DNA from: CAVSWN01 sp046728115
Lineage (GTDB): Bacteria > Acidobacteriota > Vicinamibacteria > Vicinamibacterales > CAVVIG01
DNA length: 24,802 bases
Direction: 5' to 3'
NCBI GenBank assembly: GCA_046728115.1
Contig: JBKPDW010000521.1
Coordinates: 1 to 24,802, forward strand
Positions within the stretch are counted from its first letter, which is position 1; the number at the start of each line of letters is the position of its first letter. The notes under the pieces are model-generated. The model was not told the origin of the DNA. It did not search any database and saw only the letters and a program-made list of their open reading frames with translations. Positions 1 to 7,316 of this stretch are shown here, piece after piece. The translations under genes and the position numbers were made by a program.

Positions 1-263
1 GCACCCGGCACCGCAGCACCCGGCACCGCAGCACCCGGCACCGCAGCACCCGGCACCGCCGTAGCCCCCCAGGCACCGTAGCCCCCCGGCACCGTAGCCC
101 CGGCACCGTAGCCCCCAGCACCGCAGCACCCGGCACCGCAGCACCCGGCAGCGTAGCACCCGGCACCGCAGCACCCGGCACCACCGTAGCCCCCGGCACC
201 GTAGCACCCAGCACCGTAGCCCCCGGCACCGTAGCCCCCGGCACCGCAGCACCCGGCACCTTC
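1..263. repeat. Degenerate 15-bp GC-rich tandem repeat
   Basis: About 17 imperfect copies of a 15-base unit, alternating between GCACCCGGCACCGCA and GCCCCCGGCACCGTA, run from the window edge to about 263. The first four copies are identical and later copies drift and lose or gain bases. Read in forward frame 1, the first 78 bases give APGTA repeats ending VAPQAP and then a TAG at 79-81, so the start could be the 3' end of an Ala/Pro-rich protein whose body lies outside the window. Copies beyond 81 cannot belong to that frame. A non-coding minisatellite is equally possible. Confidence 0.85.
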
Positions 264-316
264 TTGCTACCGGCACAGCAACGACTTACACACCTAATCC
301 CTCGTCTAACGCCAAC

Positions 317-925
317 GTGCGGCCGGTGCTGACCGTTTATCGGAGTGTGATGGGCGAGGCGCTCGCGGTATCGATGCCGGTGGAGGGTCATCCGACCACC
401 GCTGAGCGCCTGGGGTCGCTCTTCGACGCCCACCACGGGCGGCTCTACAAGCTTGCGCGCCGCCTGTCGAACAGCCGCGAGGACGCACGCGATCTGGTGC
501 AGGAAACCTTTCTGCGGGCGGCCCAGGCAGTAGCGTCGATTCCCGATGGACGATCGCACGAAGAGGCGTGGCTCGTCCGCGTGATGATCAATATCTGCCG
601 CGACGGCTGGCGGCGAACGGCCGTCCGCAAACGGCTGGAGCCGCTGCGCACGGCCGGGCCTGTGCCGTCCTCTCCGAGCCACGAGGATGCGTTAGTCGCG
701 CACTCGGTTATCTGGGAGGCGCTGTCGATGCTGCCGCCGCGGCGCCGTGCGGCGCTGATCCTGTACGAGCTCGAAGGTGCGACGATTCCAGATATCGCGA
801 GATTGCTCGGCGTTGCACCGGTTACGGTTCGCTGGCATCTCTCGCGGGGGCGACGCGATCTGGTGCGAGTTATCAGACGGCATGAACGGCGTGAAGGGCA
901 GCACGCGCAGGAGGGTCAGTTGTGA
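317..925 (+). CDS. ECF-type RNA polymerase sigma factor
   Basis: This is an alternative sigma factor of the extracytoplasmic-function class, which directs RNA polymerase to a small set of promoters. Region 2 is seen at about residues 35-98 (LFDAHHGRLYKLARRL, then DLVQETFLRA and a Trp/Arg-rich end). Region 4 is a helix-turn-helix at about 135-190 (LPPRRRAALILYELEG, then IPDIARLLGVAPVTVRWHLSRGR). No extra C-terminal domain follows. The longest frame starts at GTG 317; ATG 350 and ATG 374 are in frame and would remove N-terminal residues that do not match the family, so the true start may be one of these. The next gene overlaps the stop by four bases (GTGA), so the two are translationally coupled. 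Confidence 0.93.
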   Translation: MRPVLTVYRSVMGEALAVSMPVEGHPTTAERLGSLFDAHHGRLYKLARRLSNSREDARDLVQETFLRAAQAVASIPDGRSHEEAWLVRVMINICRDGWRRTAVRKRLEPLRTAGPVPSSPSHEDALVAHSVIWEALSMLPPRRRAALILYELEGATIPDIARLLGVAPVTVRWHLSRGRRDLVRVIRRHERREGQHAQEGQL

Positions 926-1281
926 GGGATCTTTGCGAGGAACTGCAAGCTTCCGACCCGGTCGGTCGCGAGCCTGATCTTGATATGCACGATGCGGAGG
1001 CCATGCGGCGCGCGATCCTGCGTTCGCTCGATCGGCGCCGGCCTGATGCAGCGTCATGGCCGCATCCGCTGATGCTCGCGGCAACGCTCGCCGTGACCGT
1101 CGGCGCCAGTATTCTCGTGCGCAACCATGTGCCGCGGCGTCACGATTCGGTCGTCCCTCAGCAACGCGTCGTGCCTCAGGAAGCCGTTGCGGCATCGGCG
1201 GGCGAGCGTCTTCAGCTGCAGTTCTCGACGCCGGGCGGGACACGCATCATCTGGGTCTTCGATCCTGAATTTCATCCGTAG
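922..1281 (+). CDS. Small single-pass membrane protein, candidate anti-sigma factor
   Basis: The 119-residue product has a charged N-terminal cytoplasmic part (1-45), one hydrophobic segment (about 47-66, HPLMLAATLAVTVGASILV) and a periplasmic tail ending in a distinctive LQFSTPGGTRIIWVFDPEF block. It starts at GTG 922 inside the sigma factor stop. Position, coupling and topology are those of an anti-sigma factor, but the HxxxCxxC zinc motif of the common ZAS class is absent, so the role is inferred from context only. The gap to the following secreted protein is 11 bases, so all three are probably one transcript. Confidence 0.75.
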   Translation: MRDLCEELQASDPVGREPDLDMHDAEAMRRAILRSLDRRRPDAASWPHPLMLAATLAVTVGASILVRNHVPRRHDSVVPQQRVVPQEAVAASAGERLQLQFSTPGGTRIIWVFDPEFHP

Positions 1282-1292
1282 AGGGTGTTTCG

Positions 1293-2042
1293 ATGAAGGC
1301 ACATTGCATCGTTCGAGTCCTGACCGCCGCGGCCCTCATTGGCATCACATCGTCGGCCATGGCACAGCAGGTCATCACGCCACGCCCGCCCGCCACGGCA
1401 CGCGCCGCGTCGAGGGACGCGCCTGCGCCCCAGGGCTACAGCGTAGTGCTGGTGCTCGGCGACAACCAGCCGTCCGCCTCGTCGGATAACGTGCCGGCGG
1501 CCGCTCGCAAGGCGTTGAACGACATGAAGGACTTCCTGCCGTACAAGGGATATCGTCTGCTGGACGCGCAGTGGATCCTGGGATCGCAACGTTCGACCTC
1601 GCGACTGAGGGGTGCCGACGACTCCGAGTATCAACTGATCCTCCGCGGTACACCCCTGGCCGGACGAATGCACGTAGTCTTTCAGCTGCAGGAGCCGGAC
1701 GCGGCTGACGCGGCCCGGGAGGCCATGGACGCAAACAATCGATATGGGCAGCTTGCCGCGTCGCGCGACCGCCTGCAGGCGGTCGAGACATTGAAGCGCG
1801 AGCGCGAACGGGCGCACGACACGTCGGCCGAGTTGGCGCCATTGATCGAAGAGGCTGAGAGATTGAAACAGCGGATCGCAGCGCTCGAAGGAGGCGTGTC
1901 GATGCGCGGACGCGCGGTCATCGACACGAGCTTCAACATGGACATCGGCGAGACGGTGGTCGTCGGCACCTCGCGCGCGAAAGGCGGGGATAAGGCGCTG
2001 ATCGCGCTGCTGACCGCCGTGGCGAAGTCGAACGGCAAGTAG
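1293..2042 (+). CDS. Secreted coiled-coil protein of unknown function
   Basis: This 249-residue protein has a clear signal peptide (about 1-25, ending SSAMAQQ), so it is exported. A Pro/Ala-rich linker follows, then a globular part at about 48-145 (GYSVVLVLGDNQ, YKGYRLLDAQWILG, MHVVFQLQE), a charged heptad-like coiled coil at about 150-200 and a C-terminal beta-like block (IDTSFNMDIGETVVVGTSR, then KALIALLTAV). I know no functional assignment. The start ATG 1293 is preceded by GAGGG at a fitting distance. As the third gene of the sigma-factor operon it is probably a target or sensor component of that regulator. Confidence 0.8.
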   Translation: MKAHCIVRVLTAAALIGITSSAMAQQVITPRPPATARAASRDAPAPQGYSVVLVLGDNQPSASSDNVPAAARKALNDMKDFLPYKGYRLLDAQWILGSQRSTSRLRGADDSEYQLILRGTPLAGRMHVVFQLQEPDAADAAREAMDANNRYGQLAASRDRLQAVETLKRERERAHDTSAELAPLIEEAERLKQRIAALEGGVSMRGRAVIDTSFNMDIGETVVVGTSRAKGGDKALIALLTAVAKSNGK

Positions 2043-2043
2043 C

Positions 2044-2065
2044 GCGCGCTGTTCCTAATGCGCGC
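2044..2065. terminator. Short GCGCGC inverted repeat between convergent genes
   Basis: GCGCGC at 2044-2049 and again at 2060-2065 can pair across a 10-base loop. It spans the 12-base gap between the stop of the forward gene (2040-2042) and the stop of the reverse M28 gene (2055-2057) and overlaps the latter's coding end. A U-tract is missing on both sides, so terminator function is only a guess. Confidence 0.25.
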
Positions 2066-3038
2066 CTTTGGACCGAAGCCGGTCGCGGTGCCGCTGCCTG
2101 TCTGCCGCGTTGGCGACGACGTACGAGCGGCGGCGCCCGGGACCGCGTCCGGTCAACGCAACGGTCTTGGTCAGGTGCGACTCGATCGACGGTAACGCGG
2201 CCAGCACCACGTCGCCGACCAGCTGCAAACTGCGGGCACTGACGGCGTCAATGGTGTCTTTGGCCGTGTGCCACGGCTCGTAGTCGAGATCGATGATGTC
2301 CACCGCCGGCACGCCCGCGGCGATGAACGGAATATGGTCGTCTTCGATGCGCGTCGAGTCGGCGACGAACGTGTCTTCGAGCTGCAGCTTCCTGGCCGCA
2401 TCCCACACGATGTTTGTAAGCCAGGGCGTTGAATTGCCGTCGCGGCGGATGCGCAGGTCGCGGTCGCCGATCATGTCCACGAGAACGACGCTCTTGAGCA
2501 TGGCGAGCGACCCGTCCCGTCTGGCCATCTCGACGTAATGGCGGCTGCCATAGGTGTTGTCGGTGCCCGCCCAATCGCGCAACCTCGCTTCTTCCCCGTC
2601 GAGAAACAGCAGCTCAATCGTGAACAGGTTCTTGCGCGCTTTGAGGACACGTGCCAGCTCGAGGAGAAAGGCCGCGCTCGAGCCGCCGTCGCTGGCGCCT
2701 ACAAAACGAAACTCGCGGAAGAGCTTCGTGTCGTAGTGGCCCGCGAAGACGATCCGCTCTTTGCGAGCGCCGGGAATGGTCGCGATGAGGTTGACCATGC
2801 GCACTTTGTCGATCGGCGTCTGCTCTTCCCACGCCTGTTCCACGGCGGTCAGGCCCACGTTGGCGAGCTGCGACTGGATGTACTTCCGCGTCTGCTCGAT
2901 CGCGGGCGACCCGGACGGCCTGGGGCCAATGGTCACGAGTTGCCGGAGATGCTCCCATGCCCGTCCGGCGTCGAATCTCGGCGGGGGCGTGAGCGCGGCC
3001 TGAAGTCCGAGGGCAACGGCGAGCAGGGTTGTTCCCAT
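2055..3038 (-). CDS. Secreted M28-family zinc peptidase / glutaminyl-peptide cyclotransferase-like protein
   Basis: The 327-residue product has a hydrophobic N-terminus (about 1-18) suggesting export. The M28 fold shows all the expected metal ligands: HYD at 101-103 (His101, Asp103), ASDGG with Asp117, LFLDGEEA with Glu149/Glu150, Asp188 in LVDMIGD and a late WHTAKDT His257. The combination of DGEEA followed by WAGTDNTYGSRHY, a VDMIGD segment and PWHTxxDT resembles the glutaminyl-peptide cyclotransferase branch rather than classical aminopeptidases, so N-terminal Gln cyclisation is a real alternative to peptide hydrolysis. The last 35 residues are basic and look like a tail. The gene starts 10 bases after gltA ends and has GAAGGG upstream of ATG 3038. 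Confidence 0.87.
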   Translation of the reverse strand: MGTTLLAVALGLQAALTPPPRFDAGRAWEHLRQLVTIGPRPSGSPAIEQTRKYIQSQLANVGLTAVEQAWEEQTPIDKVRMVNLIATIPGARKERIVFAGHYDTKLFREFRFVGASDGGSSAAFLLELARVLKARKNLFTIELLFLDGEEARLRDWAGTDNTYGSRHYVEMARRDGSLAMLKSVVLVDMIGDRDLRIRRDGNSTPWLTNIVWDAARKLQLEDTFVADSTRIEDDHIPFIAAGVPAVDIIDLDYEPWHTAKDTIDAVSARSLQLVGDVVLAALPSIESHLTKTVALTGRGPGRRRSYVVANAADRQRHRDRLRSKGAH

Positions 3039-3048
3039 AAGCCCTTCG

Positions 3049-4341
3049 TTAGTGTCTTTGCTCGCGAGGCACGTAGGCGCGCAAGTGCGGACCAGTATAG
3101 ATCTGACGTGGCCGTGCGATTTTCTGTTCTGGGTCGAGGAGCATTTCTTCCCACTGGGCGATCCAACCGGCTGTACGCGGGATGGCGAACAGGACGGGGA
3201 ACATCTCCACTGGGAACCCCATGGCCTGGTAAATCAATCCTGAATAGAAGTCCACGTTCGGGTACAGCTTGCGCGTGACGAAGTAATCGTCCTGCAGCGC
3301 AATGCGCTCGAGCTCGAGGGCGATCTCGAGGAGCGGATTCTTGCCGGTCACCGTGAAGACGAGATCGGCAATCTTCTTGATCACCTTGGCGCGCGGGTCG
3401 TAGGACTTGTACACGCGGTGGCCGAAGCCCATGAGCCGATCCTTGCCCTCGCCGCTCTTCACGCGGTTGATGAAGTCCGGCACTTTCTGAACCGAGCCGA
3501 TCTCGTTCAGCATCCGCAACACGGCCTCGTTGGCGCCGCCGTGCAGCGGTCCGTACAGCGCGGCTGCCGCGCCTGCCAACGCCGAATACGGATCCACATG
3601 CGAGCTGCCGATGTTGCGCATCGTCGACGTGCTGCAGTTCTGCTCGTGATCGGCGTGCAGGATGAAAAGCACGTCGAGCGCGCGCTCGAGCACCGGATTC
3701 GGCTGATACTTCAGCTCGGTCATCTTGAACAGCATGTTCAGGAAGTTGCCGGTGAAGCTCAAGTCGTTGTCCGGGTAGTTGTACGGGCGGCCGATGATGT
3801 GGCGGTACGCGTAGGCGGCGATGCTCGGTACTTTCGCGATGAGACGCCGCATCTGCAGCAGGCGCGAGCTCTTGTCGAAGATGTTCTTCGCGTCGGGATT
3901 CAACGTCGACAACGCGCCGACCGTGCTCAGGAAGATGCCCATGGGATGGGCGTCGTAGCGAAAACCCTCCATGAACTTCTTGATGTTCTCGTGCAGCATC
4001 GTGTGCAGCGTAATTTCACGAGTCCACGCCTGCAGCTGCGTCTCTGTCGGCAGCTCGCCGAAGAGGATCAGATACGCGGTCTCGAGAAAATTGCTCTCTT
4101 CGGCGAGTTGTTCGATGGGGTAGCCGCGATACAGGAGAACGCCCTTGTCGCCGTCGATGAAGGTGATGCTGCTTCGGCAGTTCGCCGTGTTCATGAACGC
4201 GGGGTCGTAGGTCATCAAGCCGAAGTCATCCGGCCCGTTTCGAATCTGGCGAAGGTCCATGGCTCGAATCGTGCCGTCCTGGATCGGCAGCTCGTAGGTC
4301 TTGCCGGTCCGGTTGTCAGTGATCGTCAATGTGTCTGGCAT
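3049..4341 (-). CDS. gltA: Citrate synthase (hexameric type I, GltA)
   Basis: This enzyme condenses oxaloacetate and acetyl-CoA to citrate, the entry step of the TCA cycle, in the cytosol. The 430 residues match the long Gram-negative type with an N-terminal beta domain (to about 60, SSITFIDGDKGVLLYRGYPIEQLA). The catalytic triad is seen as His267 in GPLHGGANEA, His308 in GFGHRVYKSYDPRAK and Asp364 in PNVDFYSG. The HADHEQNCSTSTMR helix is also intact. Just upstream of ATG 4341 the leader is made of a GAAGTCA-type repeat (4345-4364) and no clear Shine-Dalgarno remains. It is flanked on the same strand by yacG upstream and the M28 gene downstream. Confidence 0.98.
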   Translation of the reverse strand: MPDTLTITDNRTGKTYELPIQDGTIRAMDLRQIRNGPDDFGLMTYDPAFMNTANCRSSITFIDGDKGVLLYRGYPIEQLAEESNFLETAYLILFGELPTETQLQAWTREITLHTMLHENIKKFMEGFRYDAHPMGIFLSTVGALSTLNPDAKNIFDKSSRLLQMRRLIAKVPSIAAYAYRHIIGRPYNYPDNDLSFTGNFLNMLFKMTELKYQPNPVLERALDVLFILHADHEQNCSTSTMRNIGSSHVDPYSALAGAAAALYGPLHGGANEAVLRMLNEIGSVQKVPDFINRVKSGEGKDRLMGFGHRVYKSYDPRAKVIKKIADLVFTVTGKNPLLEIALELERIALQDDYFVTRKLYPNVDFYSGLIYQAMGFPVEMFPVLFAIPRTAGWIAQWEEMLLDPEQKIARPRQIYTGPHLRAYVPREQRH

Positions 4342-4344
4342 AGT

Positions 4345-4534
4345 GGAAGTCAGAAGTCAGAAGTCCGGACAGTCGGAGAGATAGGTAACAGAAGTCAGAA
4401 GTCAGAAGTGAGAGGGCATGAGCTCCGAAGTCAGCCGCCGGACGCGAAGTGTACAAGGCCTGGTCCCGACGTGAACAGTCTGGGCAATCTGTCACGGCCT
4501 GGTTTTCTTGCTTTTGACTTCTGACTTCTGACTT
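4345..4534. repeat. GAAGTCA direct-repeat clusters with an 18-bp inverted pair
   Basis: Units of GAAGTCA are clustered at 4346-4363 and 4391-4409, and in the opposite orientation at about 4511-4534. The sequence AAGTCAGAAGTCAGAAGT at 4392-4409 is the exact reverse complement of 4517-4534, giving an 18-base perfect inverted repeat with a 107-base spacer. The left cluster sits in the gltA leader; the right cluster lies inside the 3' end of yacG. This resembles an expanding intergenic simple repeat or a small non-autonomous element. No transposase or target-site duplication is seen. Confidence 0.85.
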
Positions 4535-4683
4535 TCATCGTCGTTCGCAGGGTTGCCGGCGGCACGATAAGAGCCGTCGGCCCATCTTGCCAGATCCTGC
4601 AGCTTACAGCGCTCGCTGCAGAACGGCCGCCACACTGGATCCACGGGATGGGTCCGGCAGAACACGCACAGCGACTGGGGCAT
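4492..4683 (-). CDS. yacG: DNA gyrase inhibitor YacG-like zinc protein
   Basis: The 63-residue product carries the YacG zinc knuckle: Cys6-x2-Cys9 and Cys22-x3-Cys26 (RPFCSERCKLQDLARWADGSY), with the conserved CSERCKLxDLxxWxxxxY core. In E. coli the family binds GyrB and inhibits DNA gyrase; here that role is inferred from homology. Residues from about 50 on (SQKSEVKSK) are translated from the GAAGTCA repeat and differ from the usual acidic tail, so the natural 3' end has been overwritten or extended. The ATG at 4683 lacks a clear ribosome binding site; TAAAAT lies close upstream. It follows phoU by 50 bases. Confidence 0.88.
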   Translation of the reverse strand: MPQSLCVFCRTHPVDPVWRPFCSERCKLQDLARWADGSYRAAGNPANDDESQKSEVKSKKTRP

Positions 4684-4733
4684 CTGGATATTTTACAGGG
4701 CGGGAAGGGCGGGATGGCGTTTCCTGCCCGTTG

Positions 4734-5411
4734 CTATTGCTCCCCCGCGTGATGCCTGACGTCTTTTGCCGCGACCACGAAGATGACGTCTTCGGCGATG
4801 TTCGTGGCGTGGTCGCCGATGCGTTCGAGGTGGCGCGAGATGAGAATCAGGTCGAGCGCCGGTTCAATGGTCGACGGGTCCTGCAGCATGTAGGTGAGCA
4901 GCTCTCGAAAGATCTGGGTTTTCAACGCATCGAGGGCGTCGTCCTGATTCAGGACGTTCTGCGCCAGCGCGGTGTCGTGCCGGACGAAGGCGTCGAGCGC
5001 TTCGCGCAGCATGCTCTGGGCGATCGCGGCCATGCGCGGAATGTCGATGAGGCGCTTCACCGGAGGGTGCGCGACGTACTGCCGCGCCGCTTCCGCGATG
5101 TTGATGGCAAGGTCGCCCACGCGTTCGAGATCCGTGTTGATTTTCGCCGCCGCGACGATGGCGCGCAGGTCGATCGCCATCGGCTGATGGAGCGCGAGCA
5201 GTGTGAAGCAGCGATTGTCGATCTCGATGTGCAAGCGGTTGAGCGGCTCATCGCCTGCCAGGACGCGGCCGATGACGTCGTGGTCCCGCTCCACGAGGCC
5301 GTGCACGGCGAAGCGGACGGCCTCCTCGGCCAGACCACCCATCTCGAGCAGGCGCGCCTTGAGCTGCTCGAGTTCCCCTTGAAAATGGCGGACGTGCTCG
5401 ACGCGGGCCAT
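4734..5411 (-). CDS. phoU: Phosphate transport regulator PhoU
   Basis: PhoU is a cytosolic negative regulator that links the Pst transporter to the PhoR/PhoB sensor system and limits phosphate uptake. The 225-residue protein has the usual two helical-bundle repeats, each with its metal-binding motif: ERVGDLAINIAE near residue 95 and ERIGDHATNIAED near residue 200. Its ATG at 5409-5411 overlaps the pstB stop by one base (TAATG), which fixes the start and shows translational coupling. The frame stays open far upstream over pstB, but that part is only a shadow of pstB. No phoR or phoB is present in the window. Confidence 0.96.
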   Translation of the reverse strand: MARVEHVRHFQGELEQLKARLLEMGGLAEEAVRFAVHGLVERDHDVIGRVLAGDEPLNRLHIEIDNRCFTLLALHQPMAIDLRAIVAAAKINTDLERVGDLAINIAEAARQYVAHPPVKRLIDIPRMAAIAQSMLREALDAFVRHDTALAQNVLNQDDALDALKTQIFRELLTYMLQDPSTIEPALDLILISRHLERIGDHATNIAEDVIFVVAAKDVRHHAGEQ

Positions 5412-6235
5412 TACCCGAACCTGCCGGTCACGTAGTCTTCGGTGAGCTTCTGCGACGGCGCGGTGAAGATCTTCGGCGTGCGATCGCACTCCACGAGTCG
5501 TCCCAGCCAGAAGAACGCCGTCGCGTCCGAAACGCGGGCGGCCTGCTGCATGTTGTGCGTGACGATCACGATGGTATAGCGGCGCTTCAGCTGATAGATC
5601 AGGTCCTCGATCCGCTGGGTCGCAATCGGGTCGAGGGCGGATGCAGGCTCGTCCATCAGCAGGATGTCGGGCTCCACGGCGAGCGCTCGCGCGATGCACA
5701 GGCGCTGCTGCTGACCGCCCGACAGCGCGAGCGCTGATGTGTGCAGCCGGTCGCGCACTTCCTCCCAAAGGGCGGCGGACTTGAGGCTCGTCTCCACGCG
5801 CCCGTCGAGCTCCTCCCGCGAATGCGCCAGCCGGTTGAGGCGCACGCCGTAGGCCACGTTGTCGAAGATCGATTTCGGAAAGGGATTGGACTTCTGGAAG
5901 ACCATCCCGACACGCCGGCGCAAATCGACCGGGTCCACGGCCTGCGAGTAGATGTCGAGACCGTCGATGCGGACCGATCCCTCGGCCCGCGCGCCGGGCA
6001 CGATGTCGTTCATCCGGTTCAGCGTTCTGAGAAACGTCGACTTGCCGCAACCCGACGGCCCGATGAGCGCTGTGACCTCACGGGGACGTACGCGGAGCGT
6101 GACACTCTCGAGCACACGCCGGGGACCGTAGTAACAGTTCAGCCCGACGACCTCGATTTTCGGTGGAACGTCAGCTGCCGGCAGCTGATCGGGACGGACC
6201 GCGTGTAGTGAACTGGTCAGCGGAGATGCTGCCAT
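5411..6235 (-). CDS. pstB: Phosphate ABC transporter ATP-binding protein PstB
   Basis: PstB is the ATPase that drives phosphate import through PstC/PstA. All ABC motifs are present: Walker A GPSGCGKST, a Q-loop in VFQKSNPFP, the signature LSGGQQQRLCIARAL, Walker B ILLMDEPASALDP and a switch His in IVTHNMQQA. The length of about 274 residues is normal, with a 25-residue leader ahead of the core. ATG 6235 is taken as the start; GTG 6244 is in frame three codons earlier, and neither has a clear Shine-Dalgarno. Its partners pstS, pstC and pstA lie at 15798-18695 on the opposite strand, which is unusual, while phoU follows directly. Confidence 0.96.
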   Translation of the reverse strand: MAASPLTSSLHAVRPDQLPAADVPPKIEVVGLNCYYGPRRVLESVTLRVRPREVTALIGPSGCGKSTFLRTLNRMNDIVPGARAEGSVRIDGLDIYSQAVDPVDLRRRVGMVFQKSNPFPKSIFDNVAYGVRLNRLAHSREELDGRVETSLKSAALWEEVRDRLHTSALALSGGQQQRLCIARALAVEPDILLMDEPASALDPIATQRIEDLIYQLKRRYTIVIVTHNMQQAARVSDATAFFWLGRLVECDRTPKIFTAPSQKLTEDYVTGRFG

Positions 6236-6345
6236 GAGATACACTCGACGACGATAACGGACGAGTTGGCCGACGGCATTTCATTGAGGTTAATTCCCGC
6301 ATTGTTCAGTCCGCACGGGCACGCAGGTTGCTCAATTACTGTCGA

Positions 6346-6546
6346 ATGGTACGCCACCTGGTTCGCTCATCGTCGACCGAGCCGGCCCCGCGCGATCGCG
6401 CCGACGATCTGCCCGGGTCGAAGGCGTCAGCCATTACAGGTCATGTCGACTACCTCGAACTGGCCGAACGCGTGATACAAGGCGTGAGCGTCGACGCCGA
6501 GGCCCATCCGCATCGCCCCGGTCGCAGACCGCGACGCACGCGCTAA
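6346..6546 (+). CDS. Small hypothetical ORF, doubtful
   Basis: Between the divergent-side ends of pstB and the second TMPK-like gene lie about 300 bases. One forward frame is open from TTG 6328 or ATG 6346 to 6546 and gives about 66 residues with a central helix-like stretch (HVDYLELAERVIQG) and a basic Pro/Arg-rich tail. Third codon positions are GC-rich in the second half, as in a coding region, but no ribosome binding site is seen and the tail overlaps the 3' end of the reverse gene by four bases. I recognise no family. The same gap must also hold the pstB promoter. Confidence 0.25.
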   Translation: MVRHLVRSSSTEPAPRDRADDLPGSKASAITGHVDYLELAERVIQGVSVDAEAHPHRPGRRPRRTR

Positions 6547-7316
6547 CGTGCGAGCGCAGGTTCGACGGGCTTTTCCGCCGGTTCCAGGAATGCGGCGACT
6601 TGTTTCCGCAGCTCGTCTTGAATGCGATCGATCGAACGCCGTGCATCCACGACGCGAAAATTGAACTCATCCGCCATCGAGGCATACTCGCGAAGCAACC
6701 GGTTCTGGTACGCTCGAAAGCTGTCGTAGATATCGTCGCCGAGCTTCAGGTCCATTCCGGACTCCCAGAAATCCATCCCGCGCGAGGCCAGCACGCGACC
6801 GATCAGCGTTTTCACATCAGTGTTGAGATAGAAAACCATGTGCGGCGAGATAGCGAAACCGTAGAGATTGCGCAACCATTGCCGGTCGACTCCGCGGACG
6901 CCGGCGCGTGCCAGAGCGGTAAAGATGTAACGATCCGAGAGCACGACGAACCCGGCCTTGAGCGCCGGGATGATTTCCTTTTCCAGCCGATCGGCGAAGT
7001 CGGTCGCGTACAGCAGGACGAAGGTGAGCTTGTTCAACGTGTTGCTCGACTTCGCCAGCTCGATCGTCGGCTGCATCAACGGCGACCGCGTCCATCCCGT
7101 TTCGACGACGCCGTAGCCGCGTACCTCCAGCCATTCGCGCAGCAGCTGTATCTGCGTGCTGCGTCCGACGCCATCGGTCCCCTCGATGGCGATCAGCTTG
7201 CCGGGGTACGATCCGAGCGGGAGATAGGGGATCTCCCGACCGTAGGACGAACCCGACTGGCCGTCGCCGTTCGCTCCGGGATTTGTGGTCCCGGCTTCCT
7301 CAGACGGACTCGTCAT
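6543..7316 (-). CDS. Divergent thymidylate-kinase-like protein with altered Walker A (paralogue 2)
   Basis: The 257-residue protein has the P-loop NTPase fold of thymidylate kinases: a P-loop at EGTDGVGRSTQ and a DRY motif (about 128-130, VVLSDRYIF). Arg52 (codon 7161-7163) replaces the Walker A lysine, and the TREPGG dTMP-kinase motif is replaced by ETGWTRSPL. It resembles the upstream gene throughout (ATDFADRL, IIPxLKAG, RGVDRQW, LYxFA), so the two are tandem paralogues. GGAG sits about nine bases before ATG 7316, which supports this start over GTG 7352, and makes the gene overlap its neighbour by 17 bases. The first 40 residues are polar, Gly/Ser-rich and probably disordered. Housekeeping dTMP kinase activity is unlikely; the substrate is unknown. 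Confidence 0.88.
   Translation of the reverse strand: MTSPSEEAGTTNPGANGDGQSGSSYGREIPYLPLGSYPGKLIAIEGTDGVGRSTQIQLLREWLEVRGYGVVETGWTRSPLMQPTIELAKSSNTLNKLTFVLLYATDFADRLEKEIIPALKAGFVVLSDRYIFTALARAGVRGVDRQWLRNLYGFAISPHMVFYLNTDVKTLIGRVLASRGMDFWESGMDLKLGDDIYDSFRAYQNRLLREYASMADEFNFRVVDARRSIDRIQDELRKQVAAFLEPAEKPVEPALAR

Noticed and set aside
1..263. CRISPR array
   Set aside because: The units are 15 bp, contiguous and degenerate, with no spacers and no cas gene nearby.
3418..4524. Long forward frame of 368 codons over gltA
   Set aside because: It is antisense to the fully conserved citrate synthase and its composition is that of a GC-rich shadow frame.
4345..4534. Insertion sequence
   Set aside because: The inverted repeat is built of simple GAAGTCA words and encloses only 107 bp with no transposase and no visible target duplication.
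4734..6050. 438-residue reverse frame starting inside pstB
   Set aside because: Only the last 225 residues match PhoU; the first 213 are the out-of-frame reading of pstB. The TAATG junction fixes the PhoU start.
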